Assembly (NCBI GenBank): GCA_030062745.1 | Contig: CP099842.1 | Coordinates: forward strand, 29,984,901-30,048,900 | Reading direction: 5' to 3' | Source of the DNA: Capitulum mitella | Lineage: Eukaryota; Arthropoda; Thecostraca; Pollicipedomorpha; Pollicipedidae | DNA length: 64,000 bases | Shown here: piece by piece, positions 12,153-23,110 of the stretch | Layout of the letters: every line of letters starts with the position of its first letter | How positions within the stretch are numbered: position 1 is the stretch's first letter | The notes under the pieces: model-generated | The model's database searches: none | Told to the model about the DNA's origin: nothing | What the model saw: the letters and a program-made list of their open reading frames with translations, nothing else | Translations under genes and position numbers: made by a program

Positions 12153-12319
12153 TTGCATCGTCGACCATCTCACGAATTCAGATGCGCATTTCCGTAACAG
12201 TGCTGGTTTTTTTGTGTTTTGGCGCCACCGGCGTTGACCGAGCACCGCCAGAGCTTTGCGAGGTTAACATGGAACAGTATGGGGAAGACATCTACAGCTA
12301 TTTGGAATCCTCAAGATAA
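12153..12319 (+). CDS. candidate terminal exon or small secreted peptide (45 aa from ATG 12182)
   Basis: A strong pyrimidine tract and AG end at 12152. The frame is open from there to TAA at 12317-12319. From the ATG at 12182 it reads as 45 residues with a hydrophobic start (MRISVTVLVFLCF) that could be a signal peptide, then an acidic tail containing QYGEDIYSYLESS. Alternatively the exon belongs to a longer upstream protein. The tail loosely resembles the start of a cyclin N-terminal box (Y..DIY.YL), but the match is too short to assign. No poly(A) signal is obvious before the next promoter. Function unknown. Confidence 0.3.
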
Positions 12320-12592
12320 CGCATGCGCCGGTGCCTACAATCCATTTCAAAAAGTTACATTCCTGTTAGCTGCTCACGCGACGACATGATTGTTATGCGT
12401 CACTGGAAATGGCCGGTTACGCAGTCACAATGAGGCGATGGCGCCACATTTCATCCGCGCCGCATCCGGTTCCGGCGGGCGTGACACAATTTCGGCGCGC
12501 GCGCTGTTTTGCCGCCGTTCTCCCGGACCCGGGCGCAGATCATCCGAATGAAAGTGCGCCGGCGGGCTGTGACTCACGCTCGGCCCGGTCGG

Positions 12593-12635
12593 CGTAGTAA
12601 AAGGTGCTCAGGGTGCGCCGGCCAGGCTCAGTGTA
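12593..12635 (+). promoter_or_regulatory. possible core promoter of the 12709 gene
   Basis: A TATA-like TAGTAAAAGG (12593-12602) lies about 35 bp upstream of an arthropod-type initiator GCTCAGTGT (A+1 near 12630). Transcription from here would give a ~79-nt leader before the ATG at 12709. Based on consensus only. Confidence 0.3.
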
Positions 12636-12708
12636 CACGCTGCGGTCGGCCGTGTCGCGTCCGGTGGATCTGTCGCTTCTTAGGACCATCCGCGCCGGAC
12701 CGGACGCC

Positions 12709-13998
12709 ATGAGAACGTGGATCTGGTGCGCGGTGCTGCTGGTTCTGGGCCGCGGTCACCGGGCGGGGGCAGCAGTAGCGAGGCGGGACCAATCGGCACC
12801 GGCGGCCGAGCCCACGCCGGTGGTGGAGTCCGCGTCACTCGCGGGGGCCGTGGTGGGAGCCGACGTCGTGCCTGCGTGGAAGGACTCCGAGTCCGCGCCG
12901 ATCGCGGACTCCGCGTCGGGAGAGGACCTCGCGGCCGCGTCGACGGACTCCGAGTCCGTACCAGAAGAGGACGACGTGCCGGCGTCAGCGGCCGATGCAG
13001 AGTCCACACCAGCGGTGGCCTCCGCGACGCCGCAGGAGGAGCCCGGCGCGGAGACCAGCAGACAGGCGCGCCTGCTCGGCTTCGGCGCGCCCGGGGCCGG
13101 CCTGTTCTCCATGCCGTCCTGGCTGCGCGGCCGGCGGCGCGGTCCACCGCCGGCCAGACGCACCACACGGCTCCGGCCGCCGCCGCCGCCGCCGCCGCCA
13201 CGCCGCCCGCACGTGATCCGCGACCGGACCGGGCCCGGCGAGCGGCAGCCCGCGCCCGTCCCGCCCCAGGACGTGCACCACGTGCACGAGCATCACCACA
13301 CGCACATGTACGTGCGCCGGCCGGCCACGGGTTTGATCGCGGTCCGGCCGGCCGGCGCGCCCGCCCGCCCTTCGGCGACTTGGCGCTGGGGCGACGCGCC
13401 GCCGCCGCCGCCGACGCAGCCCGCCGTCTACCACCGCGCGCCGAGCGGCGGCCGCTGGACCTGGGGCTCCGAACGGCGCGCCAGCGGAGCGGCCGCCGGC
13501 GCCGCGCGGCCGCCGCGGCACCGGCCGACGGCGGGCTGCGCCGGCTGGATCCCGGTCCGTGCCGCGGCCGGCCGACCGGCCACGCAGGTCCCAGCCGCGT
13601 CCGTGCCCGTGGCCGTGCAAGTTGTTCCGGAGGCCGCATCCGGGCCCGCGGTGCCGCCCGCTGTACGACCGGCGAGCCGACCGGGCGTCGCGTTCGTCAC
13701 AGAGTCGCCCGCGAGGCCTTTCGCCACCGAGTCGCCTCTGGAGTTCGGGTCTTCGCTCACCGAGTCGCCTCTGGAGTCTGCCTCTTCGTTCACCGAGTCA
13801 CCGCCGCGGCCGAACGTATTCTTCACCCGGGCGCCGACGAGACCAGCTGTGTCCCAACCGGAGCCCGCCAGGCGACCACTGGGGACAACCGCGCGGCCGT
13901 TCTTTCCAAGCCCCGAGACGAGCACCGAGCCGCAGTGGGGTCCGTCCGAATCCTTCACGGAGGTCTTCGCCGGACTCGATAGCGTGACTGTCGTGTGA
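12709..13998 (+). CDS. secreted Pro/Ala/Ser-rich low-complexity protein, 429 aa
   Basis: I chose ATG 12709 because it is followed by a clear signal peptide (MRTWIWCAVLLVLG, cleavage likely near residue 21). The upstream in-frame ATG at 12604 adds 35 residues that would bury it. Visible blocks: an acidic Ser/Ala/Glu/Pro stretch with DSES repeats (about 40-118), an Arg-rich part with a polyproline run (157-164), a His-rich cluster HHVHEHHHTH (190-199) that could bind metal, a Pro/Trp-rich middle, and a C-terminal part with four TESP repeats (about 331-365). There is one early Cys (7, in the signal peptide) and one more near 277. The frame is very GC-rich and ends at TGA 13996-13998. No domain is recognised. 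An extracellular matrix, cuticle or adhesive role is possible but only inferred. GC bias also opens antisense frames, so expression evidence would matter. Confidence 0.55.
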   Translation: MRTWIWCAVLLVLGRGHRAGAAVARRDQSAPAAEPTPVVESASLAGAVVGADVVPAWKDSESAPIADSASGEDLAAASTDSESVPEEDDVPASAADAESTPAVASATPQEEPGAETSRQARLLGFGAPGAGLFSMPSWLRGRRRGPPPARRTTRLRPPPPPPPPRRPHVIRDRTGPGERQPAPVPPQDVHHVHEHHHTHMYVRRPATGLIAVRPAGAPARPSATWRWGDAPPPPPTQPAVYHRAPSGGRWTWGSERRASGAAAGAARPPRHRPTAGCAGWIPVRAAAGRPATQVPAASVPVAVQVVPEAASGPAVPPAVRPASRPGVAFVTESPARPFATESPLEFGSSLTESPLESASSFTESPPRPNVFFTRAPTRPAVSQPEPARRPLGTTARPFFPSPETSTEPQWGPSESFTEVFAGLDSVTVV

Positions 13999-14518
13999 CG
14001 AGGCTCCGTCGCAGGGCGAGGACGTTTCGGTCGCGCGGCGGCGGTTACGTACTGACGTCACGACGCGCAGCGAGTGTCACTCCTGAAAGCGGAGGTTCCG
14101 TCACCGAAGACCGAGGACGCCATTACCGCGCTGCGGACCGCACTTTGAGCACCAAAGATGGTAGATTCAGTTGCGTCGTTTAAGGCGTCCTAACTAAAGG
14201 GGAACTTCGGTTTTTTTAAGTGTTCTTACGATGCAACGCTTACAAGTATTAGTTTTGTATTGGTTGATCATTGTAAATGTCCTTCCTGTTGTTTCCTTTG
14301 GCGATGCCCACGATTGTGCCAGTGGCTGCCTTTGGAATAATACTTTATTGAGGCGTTGACGGCTTGACATCGACATCATTACGTCCCAGGGAAATAAGAC
14401 AGTATTTTGATAATTTGGTCATCTGTGCGTGATCGTCAACTTAGTTTTGTGAAAGTAATCAGATATCGGTGCTGGATATGTTCAGATAATTGATATGATG
14501 ATTGATGCATAAAGTTTG
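13999..14518. other. 3' flank of the 12709 gene, no further gene
   Basis: Composition falls from GC-rich to AT-rich by 14190. Weak poly(A)-like hexamers (AATAAT near 14337, CATAAA near 14508) are the only candidates for the 3' end. Confidence 0.35.
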
Positions 14519-14560
14519 ATATATATATATATATATACATAAATATATATATATGAAATA

Positions 14561-14592
<32 letters not shown>
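14519..14592. repeat. (TA)n microsatellite
   Basis: Two TA runs are separated by short interruptions (cataaa, gaaatattc). Confidence 0.9.
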
Positions 14593-14593
<1 letters not shown>

Positions 14594-17500
14594 CCATACA
14601 GAAATGTGGGGTTTTTTTTACGTCCTCACATTGTTGGAAGCTCATGCTATTCATTTACAAGCATTCCCTTCTGAAATTTGCTCTGAAGAAAAACAACAGA
14701 AAAATACAGTTTCGAGTTCCAGAACAAGGATTCCTCTCTTGATTGCTTTGATATACTGCTTAAGTTGGCTTTTGGGGGCTGATTGGCAATGCGTCGCTCC
14801 ACTCTCACGCAGGAGTATCAGCACTCCTGACCTCATTACGTATGTATTTGGCTGGCTAAATATTTCAGTGGCCCTGAGATGACTAAACGTAAATAGCGAT
14901 AAATAGCATAGCATTGCATCCGCATGCTCCTCATGTTTACTGGTTACTGTTCAGGGCTCAGAGAGTTGAAATGAATTGAATGTTGCCAACGGAACGACGG
15001 AGAGGAGGCCTTTGAGTACAACAGTCTTCAACGTTCATACGGAAAGAGATAGTGGTTCTGTTTGTTTGCCTGCCTGTCTGATTGACTGAGAGTTATTTAT
15101 ACCTGTCTCTCGATTACGCATCCTTTGCTCAGGGAAACATCTGGAAATTCTTCGGTGCCTACGCGGTGTTTAACCGGCACCGTCTGGCGTCTTTTTATAC
15201 CCGCGACCGCCTGGAGTGTCAAAAAGGGTACCCCCGTTATCTCAGGATCTAACCGTCGTATCTGAACCGGTCTACCACCAATCGATAGCCCTGAGTCTTG
15301 CGACTTACAAAATACTACGTTAGCCGTGGTGACGTGACTAATGACATCACAGGTCACACAAAACGCAGAACACGACGTCGGAAAAACTGGCACCGTTCCG
15401 TACATCATATCATCGTCATTCTGGTTTTGGAGCCTTGGACTGGGTATCAAACGAAAGATCACGATCTTTTGCGTCAAAAACATGCTAAAATGTCTTAAAA
15501 AATCAAGGTCAACCTAGGTCATGTGAAATGTTGGTCTTACTTTGCATGCCAAAGACCGATGCTTGTTCTTAGCCGTTTTGACCTATGTGACGAAAAGGAC
15601 GGAAGTAAAGCCTCCTGATGATCAATTTTGCATGACCTGGTTTTTATCCAGTCAGAATCAGTCTACGTCAGGTCAGATGATGTTGCATTGATGATGTTGC
15701 ACTGCATTGCTCATCCTGACAAAGAGCGATAATTACTCGCTGGTGTTCTTAACTGCGTCAAGTACAGGACCGAAATGACATCTCGTGATAACTAAATCTG
15801 CTCTGTCTCACTCTTATCGTGTCAAGGTCGTGCCAGATCAGTACAAATAGACATGTTTCATTTCCTGACTAACGACAGTAATTGCTCTCTGCTGCTGCCG
15901 AACGATTTTCCACAGACGATGTTGTATTTCATTTCGTTTTGACATCATCCTATGGCGTGACCCGACATGACCTCACTTTGCATTTGGTAAACCTGGTTAA
16001 GAGACGCATATAGATTTGCTTGTCTGGCTTGAACGATGGGGAAGGCCAGCGTCAACCACTTCCGTCACCCACAACGCAAATCAGTCCAATTATCATCATA
16101 TATGTGACCGAGTATGACCTCTGCTGTTGACGTGTCACGGTTGTTTATCCTTGTAGGGACCGTGTCCCATGTGAATCCAAATAATTAATGTATTCTATTC
16201 GTGGATATCATAAAAGAACGAGCTATGTTCGACCGAAGACGCGAACCACCGCCCGAAGACGCGAAAACAAGCACGTAAGGGTTCATATGTGGCGTCATAT
16301 CTCCATGGCCTGACCTAGCATAGAAATGATTTGAATGTCAAAATTTCATCCAAATGCAAAATTGATCGATTAACAGGTACTGAGAGTCTAATCGGGCTGG
16401 CTTCAATGGTTCAGACGTTATTCACGAAAAACCGAGGGGCACCCTATTTGACATCCCCCCAAGTGGTGCCGGGTCAAAGCCGTAATATAAAAAAGACAAT
16501 GATTTCAGAAAAAACTGAGCTATGTTATAATGTGAAATATCTCAAAGACCATGACGCAAATAGCCGCAAATCGCGTGGCGAAATTCACAACGCAACTTCC
16601 TTAAATGAAACTGAATAATGGGTATCTACTCAGCTGTGCGTATTGTCATTCAAATGACTGTATTTGTCTTGGGGTAACATGAAACTTTTTCTCCCTGTTG
16701 TGAGTCTGTGTTTTAATAGGCGCCGATTTTGCGCCGCAGCCTCTCATCAGGTGGCGTGACTGGCAGAGGTCCATTGAATGCAGATGGAAATAAGTTTTCG
16801 GTTAAAACCAGTTTATCCTTCAGAAGATACAGAAGTTCAGAAGTTCACTGATTTCAGTCGAGTGACCACTCACGCATCACGGGACCGTCGAGAACTTGCT
16901 CATCTAGTCTGTTTCATGCCATGCATGCCCTTACTAGTGATACTGTTTTCGGGATCAAGTAGTCCTTTACAACGGCAATCTGTTTTGGTAACTTTGTGAA
17001 TAGTGCACAATCAAGGTTAGTCAATGGCTGAATGCCCTCGCCTTGGCCTCTGATTCCGTGGGGCGTTCGATCAAGTTGGCAACGTTGCACAATGACGCTA
17101 AATTGGTCTTTGATTTAAAAAAAACCGACAGGGACGTGAATGGATTCCGGAGTAGTTACTGCCGTGTTTCTGTGCGGCCCACACGTAATCTCTCAACTAT
17201 CCCCAGGAGGACGCCGGCTATTGCCTCCCGGCCGGTGGTGGATGATATTTCCGGCGACCTTGGGCGTTACCGTGCCGTAGTTACCAGGGTATTTTCTCAC
17301 CTCCCACTCGCTGGAGTGGGACATCAGACTTCCCGGCCCTCCCTCAGTTATTCCGAGATCAATGGAAAGCTTCGGTTGATTTGAACGCATTTCGATTGCA
17401 AATAAAGCAGAAGTGCATGAAAAAGATGTGAATAGGAGGTCTATAAACATATATCTGAAGAACACGCTGAGGCACGTCAACCGAGGTCAAGAGATACTAA

Positions 17501-17798
17501 GAGGCCGATCAGTTTTTAGTTTCAACCCTCGCCGACGGAGGGAGGTGGATGAGGTTTTCTTGGACTGCCGGTAAACAGCCTGTATTAAAAAGGCTGAACT
17601 TTGCTGCAAATGACGTTATATCTTTTCCGCGTCGTTTTCAGAAACGTATTACAAGGTCACGTGAGATAACCAAGTTTTGAGGTTGTTCTCGAGGGCTGCG
17701 AGCCGTTTTGTTTTAGATCTGGACCACATTTTCGCTTTTCGCTCAGAAGTCTGATGACAAATGGGGCCAATTTACACTATAAATGCTAGGACATATAG
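14593..17798. other. no gene recognised; AGGTCA-rich DNA
   Basis: No exon is supportable. Many AGGTCA/TGACCT words occur at 15330-16320 and resemble the interiors of the TTAA families, so this is probably decayed transposon sequence without recognisable ends. Confidence 0.4.
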
Positions 17799-18413
17799 AT
17801 GCTTGATAACATGCCGGGGTTTGAAGTCTGGTTTTTGACTTGGAAGTCAAAAACTAGGCCTGTCAACACCAGCACCACCACCGAGGAGAACAGCAACAAC
17901 ATCTCATCTACAAAAAATAGATGTCGCCGTCCCACAGAGACGACGAAAGACTACCGCGCCAGATCATCACTACCAGTGTCCACTGCACGGAGTCCAACGC
18001 CACGCTTAGCTTGACCATGCATTACCGAAACGCCAGAGTGGACGGCGTCATCATGAGGAACGACGTCTCTCGAGACTCGAGTCCCCTGAAGAGTACCAAT
18101 GTAGTCTACCAGTTCCAATACCCCTACGGAGACTGCCCGCCTCGTGACGCTGGAGACTACGTTGGCATGACAACCACGACCCTGTCACGTCGCCTCACGA
18201 TGCCTCTGCACGAGGGAGCACCCAGCCAACACATGCTTCAAATACACCGTCGGCAAATGATCCGCGAGGATCTGACGCAGAACACCAAGATCCCAAACGA
18301 ATAAATGGCAAAAAAGACTTCCTATCATCGAAGCGCTCTTCATACGTGGGAAGCAACCTGCTCTTAACAGGCAGCTTCGTTCATGTATCACTCTTGAATT
18401 GTTTTAGGTGACG
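17799..18413 (+). pseudogene. Penelope-like retroelement remnant, GIY-YIG endonuclease region
   Basis: A frame ending at 18304 contains NVVYQFQYPYGDCPP, then DYVGMTTTTLSRRL, the layout of the GIY-YIG endonuclease that follows reverse transcriptase in Penelope-like elements (the first motif Tyr, then Y-(I/V)-G, then a conserved Arg in LSRRL). A frameshift near 18297 moves the continuation to another frame, which reads RLPIIEALFIRGKQPALNRQ to a stop at 18411-18413, the usual C-terminal end of such proteins. The reverse transcriptase part is absent upstream. This is a 5'-truncated, frameshifted copy that is not expected to be active. Confidence 0.65.
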
Positions 18414-18738
18414 GCGACATGAACACGAGCAACTGTGACAAACTGCAAATAATGTGATCGTAGTAATGTGTCCCGTTAGTAATGTAACTGCTGAAAAATC
18501 TTCTGAGTGATAGTATTTTAATCATGATTGCATGCGATATTTTGATATTTGTGATTTAATTGAGACATAGACATGACAAAAAAATGGTTGTTTTGCAAAT
18601 GAATCAGGTAGATCTGTAACGTTCAGGGAATAATTAATATTCTCTCTACCAGAGGCAGAAAGAGACATAACACGAAACATCGGACGTGCAAGAAAGAGGC
18701 TAATAAAAGTGCGTTACGCCTGTGCGTTCAATAAGACT

Positions 18739-18771
18739 TCCATATACATATACATATACATATACATATAT
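18739..18771. repeat. (ATACAT)n microsatellite
   Basis: Four or five tandem ATACAT hexamers run into TATATTATTA. Confidence 0.85.
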
Positions 18772-20638
18772 ATTATTACTTCAAAGGAAAGTATTTTGTT
18801 TTCCTTTCAAGGGCGCGCGATAGACAGACAGAAAAGGAGAGCTGCTGGATTGAACTGGTTCTCTATGAATGACATTGCATTACCCATTTTTGGGTGTGTT
18901 GTTATAACGACGTGCAATGTTTCCCGATATCAATGGGTCTCAGGAAAACCTGAAAATCATGTCCAACGTTTTAATCACCTACAATGTAGTGTAAGAGATG
19001 AAAAACACAGCAAATTTTAGCGACAATATGGCCGCTGCCGAGTCGTGCATTGTTACATGGTATTCGAGCAATTGGGGTAACGCCGTCCACTTTGACAGGA
19101 TTACCCGTACATGGGCGGGCCTACCTACCACCGTATATTAACGACATAATACGAAGTACGTACATAAGCCTATTCACCCGCCTTGCCGGATCCTAATGCT
19201 GTACGTCAGACGGCGGCAGTGCCGGCTCAGGTGGACAGGACGGCGGCAGCGCCACCGCAAGTGAACAAGACAACGCCTACATAAGGCGTGCAATGAATTT
19301 AGTTCTTCCGATGCCAATGGTGAGAATGACTCCCAAAATGGCTATGAGACGGAGAAAAAGAAAGATGTCAGTAGTGCTCACGAACAGTCCAGTCAAAGCT
19401 GTGGTCTTTGAAGGGAGAAAGGAGCGGGGAAACGGAAATGCGGAAGTGGCGGGAAGGCAAAGAAGACAAAAGCAGGCAAGAAAAGCACACCAGTGAAATA
19501 CGAAGAAACATGCATATATCGTACGGAGGGAGTAACGGGTCATCTGGAGCTATGGCTTCAGTGTACGAAATGCTCGTAGTGGGCGCACGATTCACCCCTT
19601 GAAGTGGTAGTAGAAAGTTCCTGAGGCCTGAAGGCCTCAGAAACTGGCCACCATCACTTCAGTGACAAAAGCCTTTGGCTGATAAGGTCTTGAAAACCTT
19701 TTTTCTACCACTTAAGCGACAGAAATCATTATTTGATAAGGCTATGTATATTTTAGGGCCATTTGAAAACAAGAAAACCATTTCATGTTTACTTTGAGAC
19801 CTATTTGGAACAAGAAAGCCATGTTTTGTGATTCAAGTGAAAGTGCGTTTATTTTTAAATGTTGAACTTCGTTGGACCGTTTGATCGGAAAAACCTATAA
19901 AGTTACTGGAATACTATAGGGCTCAACTTCCGTGCACACCGATGACATTGGTCTCTGACGAGTGAAGCGCTGGATCAAAGTGTAAACGGAAATTATTTTT
20001 CTCCAAAACAGGCATTTTTTATTTACTTTAGATCATACTTGGGTTTCCGAACATCATGAAATGTTGCTTATGTCATATATGATGTGCAGTATGGTTTAGA
20101 ATTACTTAATGCACCGACGTAACACCATTATTCCGCTGCAGGCATAAGTAAGAGCCAACGCAAAGATCTCCTGCACTTCCTTTAAAAGTTAAAGGGTACC
20201 CCTTGCGAGAGTTACAAGCCATTCAGTGCCTCATTCCACTAAATGCACCGCATTTTGACCTAATGTAATCTGTAATGTGCAAACTGAGCCGTTCAAGCCG
20301 TCGTTCACATCACCTGAGTCTAACAGGAAAGGTCGTCCGTCTTCAGATGTGAAGAAACAATTTCGGCATATGTATGGCCGTTAATTCCCTATGGGCGGGC
20401 CTACCCCAAAAAATGAAAATTTTACACAAACCGATGAAACCACGCCATATTTTAATTCGACCGTTTTTTCAGGGAAACGAATCTAAAAAGTCCAGGGTCT
20501 GCACCGATATGCGAACATTCCGTATATCTTACGTATTTTTTCCAAAAAAGAGCGAAAATGATTGGGAATTGGCCCTAACCCGGCTTTCCCTCCTTTATAA
20601 TTTCAAAGGCTTGTATGTTGTCAGAAAGCGGCAAAGGG
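18772..20638. other. no gene recognised
   Basis: No exon is supportable. A short near-perfect palindrome TGAGGCCTGAAGGCCTCA lies at about 19622-19639, followed by a Thr/His-rich, non-coding-looking stretch. The open frames at 19277-19602 overlap on both strands. Confidence 0.45.
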
Positions 20639-21855
20639 TTAACCCTATTCCCGGCAGGGGGGGGCTAAATCCGCCCCCCCTCGGGTTTTTTGCTTGCCAT
20701 TTCCAGGCTTTTTAACGCAGCTTCACGAAACTTGGTGACTTTTCCTAGCTATTCTTTCTACGTGCTGTGATTAAATTTCAAAATTCTGTTTTGCTCAGGG
20801 GCGGAGCCAGGCAACGTTTTTGGGAGGCACCTCAGGCCATTTTTGGCCTAGTTGAGGGTAAAAGGAAAATGCCTGCCAAAGACAGAGTTTTTAAGATAAA
20901 ACTTAAAACTTTACATGGGTGTATAGCTAAATAGTTGGCCAATGTGCACACAAAATTTTGTTGATCTGAGGTCACTTTACAAGATCTGGTCAGGGTCAAA
21001 AGTCAAAATTTGTTTTTTTGCAATAATTTCGGTGCCGTTTTTTCAAATGCCAAACCCGGAATATATATGACGTAGAACAATGTTTTCTACTTCTGTACCA
21101 AGTTTCAGCTTGATATCAGGTCGGGTCACGGAGCTATGACCTAAAATGTCAGTGCGCGTACCCTATATCGCAATAGCCATAAAACGAAATTTTTGAAATA
21201 GGGTAAATTCAAATGATTGAAAACGTTTATAGACAATATTAAATGCACACGAGATCATTCAAAGTGACCCCAAGGTCACTGGAGGTCATTTAAGGTCAAA
21301 GGTCACAAGTTGATTTGAGAAACGTGTGACCATGACAGTTCCCCTTTTTCATGTCCCTGGCACCGCCTATGCTAACATTATACAAACACTGTAATGCGAT
21401 TTGTACTTTTTTAGTATAACATGACTAGCAGAAACCAAAAAAAGGTTTTGCCTCTTTTGTTCATTCAGTTGTTAGGAAACTAATCCTCCTATTTTTGAAA
21501 CCCTGTGAACGCCCATGAATTTTCTCAAAATTTGAGATTTGTGGACCCATGGTAAAAGCCCTATCCATTATCTCTCGATTCATGCCAGTTTCATCGAAAT
21601 CGGTCGATAAACAACGGAGTTATAAGAAGTCCAAAAGTACCCCCATTTTGACATTTTTGCCCCCCTGTATCCACAAATTTCAAAATTTTGAAAATTCCTT
21701 TTTGTAAAAATGTAGTTTACGTCACGGCGAATCGATTGCCGTTTGTTGCGATGAAATCGGACAAGTAATTCTCGAGATCTCAAGGGGGGGCCGAATCCAC
21801 CCCCCACCCTGCCGGGAATCGGCCATACCGTCTAGCCCTTCGGGAATAGGGTTAA
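20639..21855 (+). mobile_element. TTAA-type (piggyBac-like) element, family T1 copy B
   Basis: A 1217-bp copy with intact TTAA at both edges (20639-20642 and 21852-21855) and the terminal CCCTATTCCCGG / GGGAATAGGG pair. It contains a perfect DR1-type hormone-receptor site, AGGTCAAAGGTCA, at 21293-21305. It has no protein frame and is close to copies A and E. Confidence 0.85.
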
Positions 21856-22689
21856 TGCAGTCCGTCATTTTATAAAAGTATCGCCAACGAGGATTCCAGC
21901 AGCAGAAGTTTATTCGCATGCGTCATTTTTGTCAAGGTTTGTTGTTTTGTTCGATTCGATTGTTTTGCCCTGAGCCTGTTCCAGCTGTATCTGTTCTGCT
22001 GATTTTAATCTGCTCGAAAGAAATATCTTAATCGATTTATGCTCATAAAAACTGCAAGCTGATTTTAGTTTCGCCGCTCTATTACGGCACATTCACTTCG
22101 CAACCAGTTTCTTCCCATGTTTAGAAACCAAAGGCTTCTCTCTGGACATTGCAATTGCCCATGGGTTCAGAGCAAAATGCAAAAAGAACAAACGTCTGCC
22201 AGTTCTGCATGATGCGTTACCGAACTACGCTTAGTTTTTCAGTCATCTGTCCACTTACAGGGCCCAGACCAGAGGCCACCAATACGGATACTGCACCGTA
22301 GAACTATGACGTAATCTGTGTGACTCTTCCAGTCGGGTATGGCATCCATCACGGCTCTGTTGCTGGTCTCGACCTCACCAAGGATTTCATCCGTAGTGTG
22401 ATGCAGGTACCGGGCCACCAGATAACATCACAACCAATGCAAATAACCCCAACGGAATGGTTCGTCTCACAAGCTCTTTTGGCGCCGTCCCTGTACAGCT
22501 TTCATTGCCACTTCGTCCCGTAACTGTGGCTTTGTCGCGCCGATTTCGACAACGGGAGACGGCCAGATCCGACGCAGGAGTTCCTTAGGTGGAAAATGAC
22601 GGGCAGTTTGTTAAGAGATGCTCAGTAGAGAAACGCGTGCCAACCGCTTTTCAGAAGTGCCGTGATCTGCGAAAAAACAAACTTTCCAG
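21856..22689. other. no gene recognised
   Basis: No supportable exon, RNA or repeat boundary. Confidence 0.45.
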
Positions 22690-23110
22690 CCTCCTACCAG
22701 AAGCCTGTCCTTCCGCCCGGACACCGTCCGCATTGTGCGGCCCGGCAACGCGCGAAGCAGCGGCCCGCCGGGACGCCGCACATCCGGCCCAGCTAACGGA
22801 TCGTCGCCGGGACGGGCCGGCGACGATCCCGCGGGCGTACTCAGCCGTCGGCCGAGCGGCGCGCGGCGCGCAGCCCGCATCGCCCCGGGGCCGGATAAAG
22901 GCGGCCGGCCGGCCGTCGCCGGCGGCGTGCTGCTGACGCGCTCCCAGTCGCCGGGCCGGCCGACGCGCGACCGCAGCCGGGCAGGTGGGTGGCGCCGCGG
23001 CCGGCGCAGGACGACCGGCCGCGCGCGCTCGTGACTCGAGTCGGCTGGGCTCGGGCCGGCTCGGTGGGAAGACACCAGAGAGACGAAGACTCAGTTCGGT
23101 GCTGGCGTGA
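22690..23110. other. GC-rich island, possible promoter region
   Basis: Strongly GC- and CpG-rich. Open frames cover both strands and lack motifs, which is expected from composition. On the plus strand an initiator-like ACTCAGTTC at 23088-23096 is followed by GCGTGAGT, which could be a splice donor of a very short leader exon. No TATA box stands at the right distance. Confidence 0.25.

Noticed and set aside
12680..13639. 319-codon minus-strand frame opposite the 12709 gene
   Set aside because: It is a shadow of a very GC-rich plus-strand frame, with an Arg/Ala-rich translation and no signal peptide, while the plus frame has a clear one.
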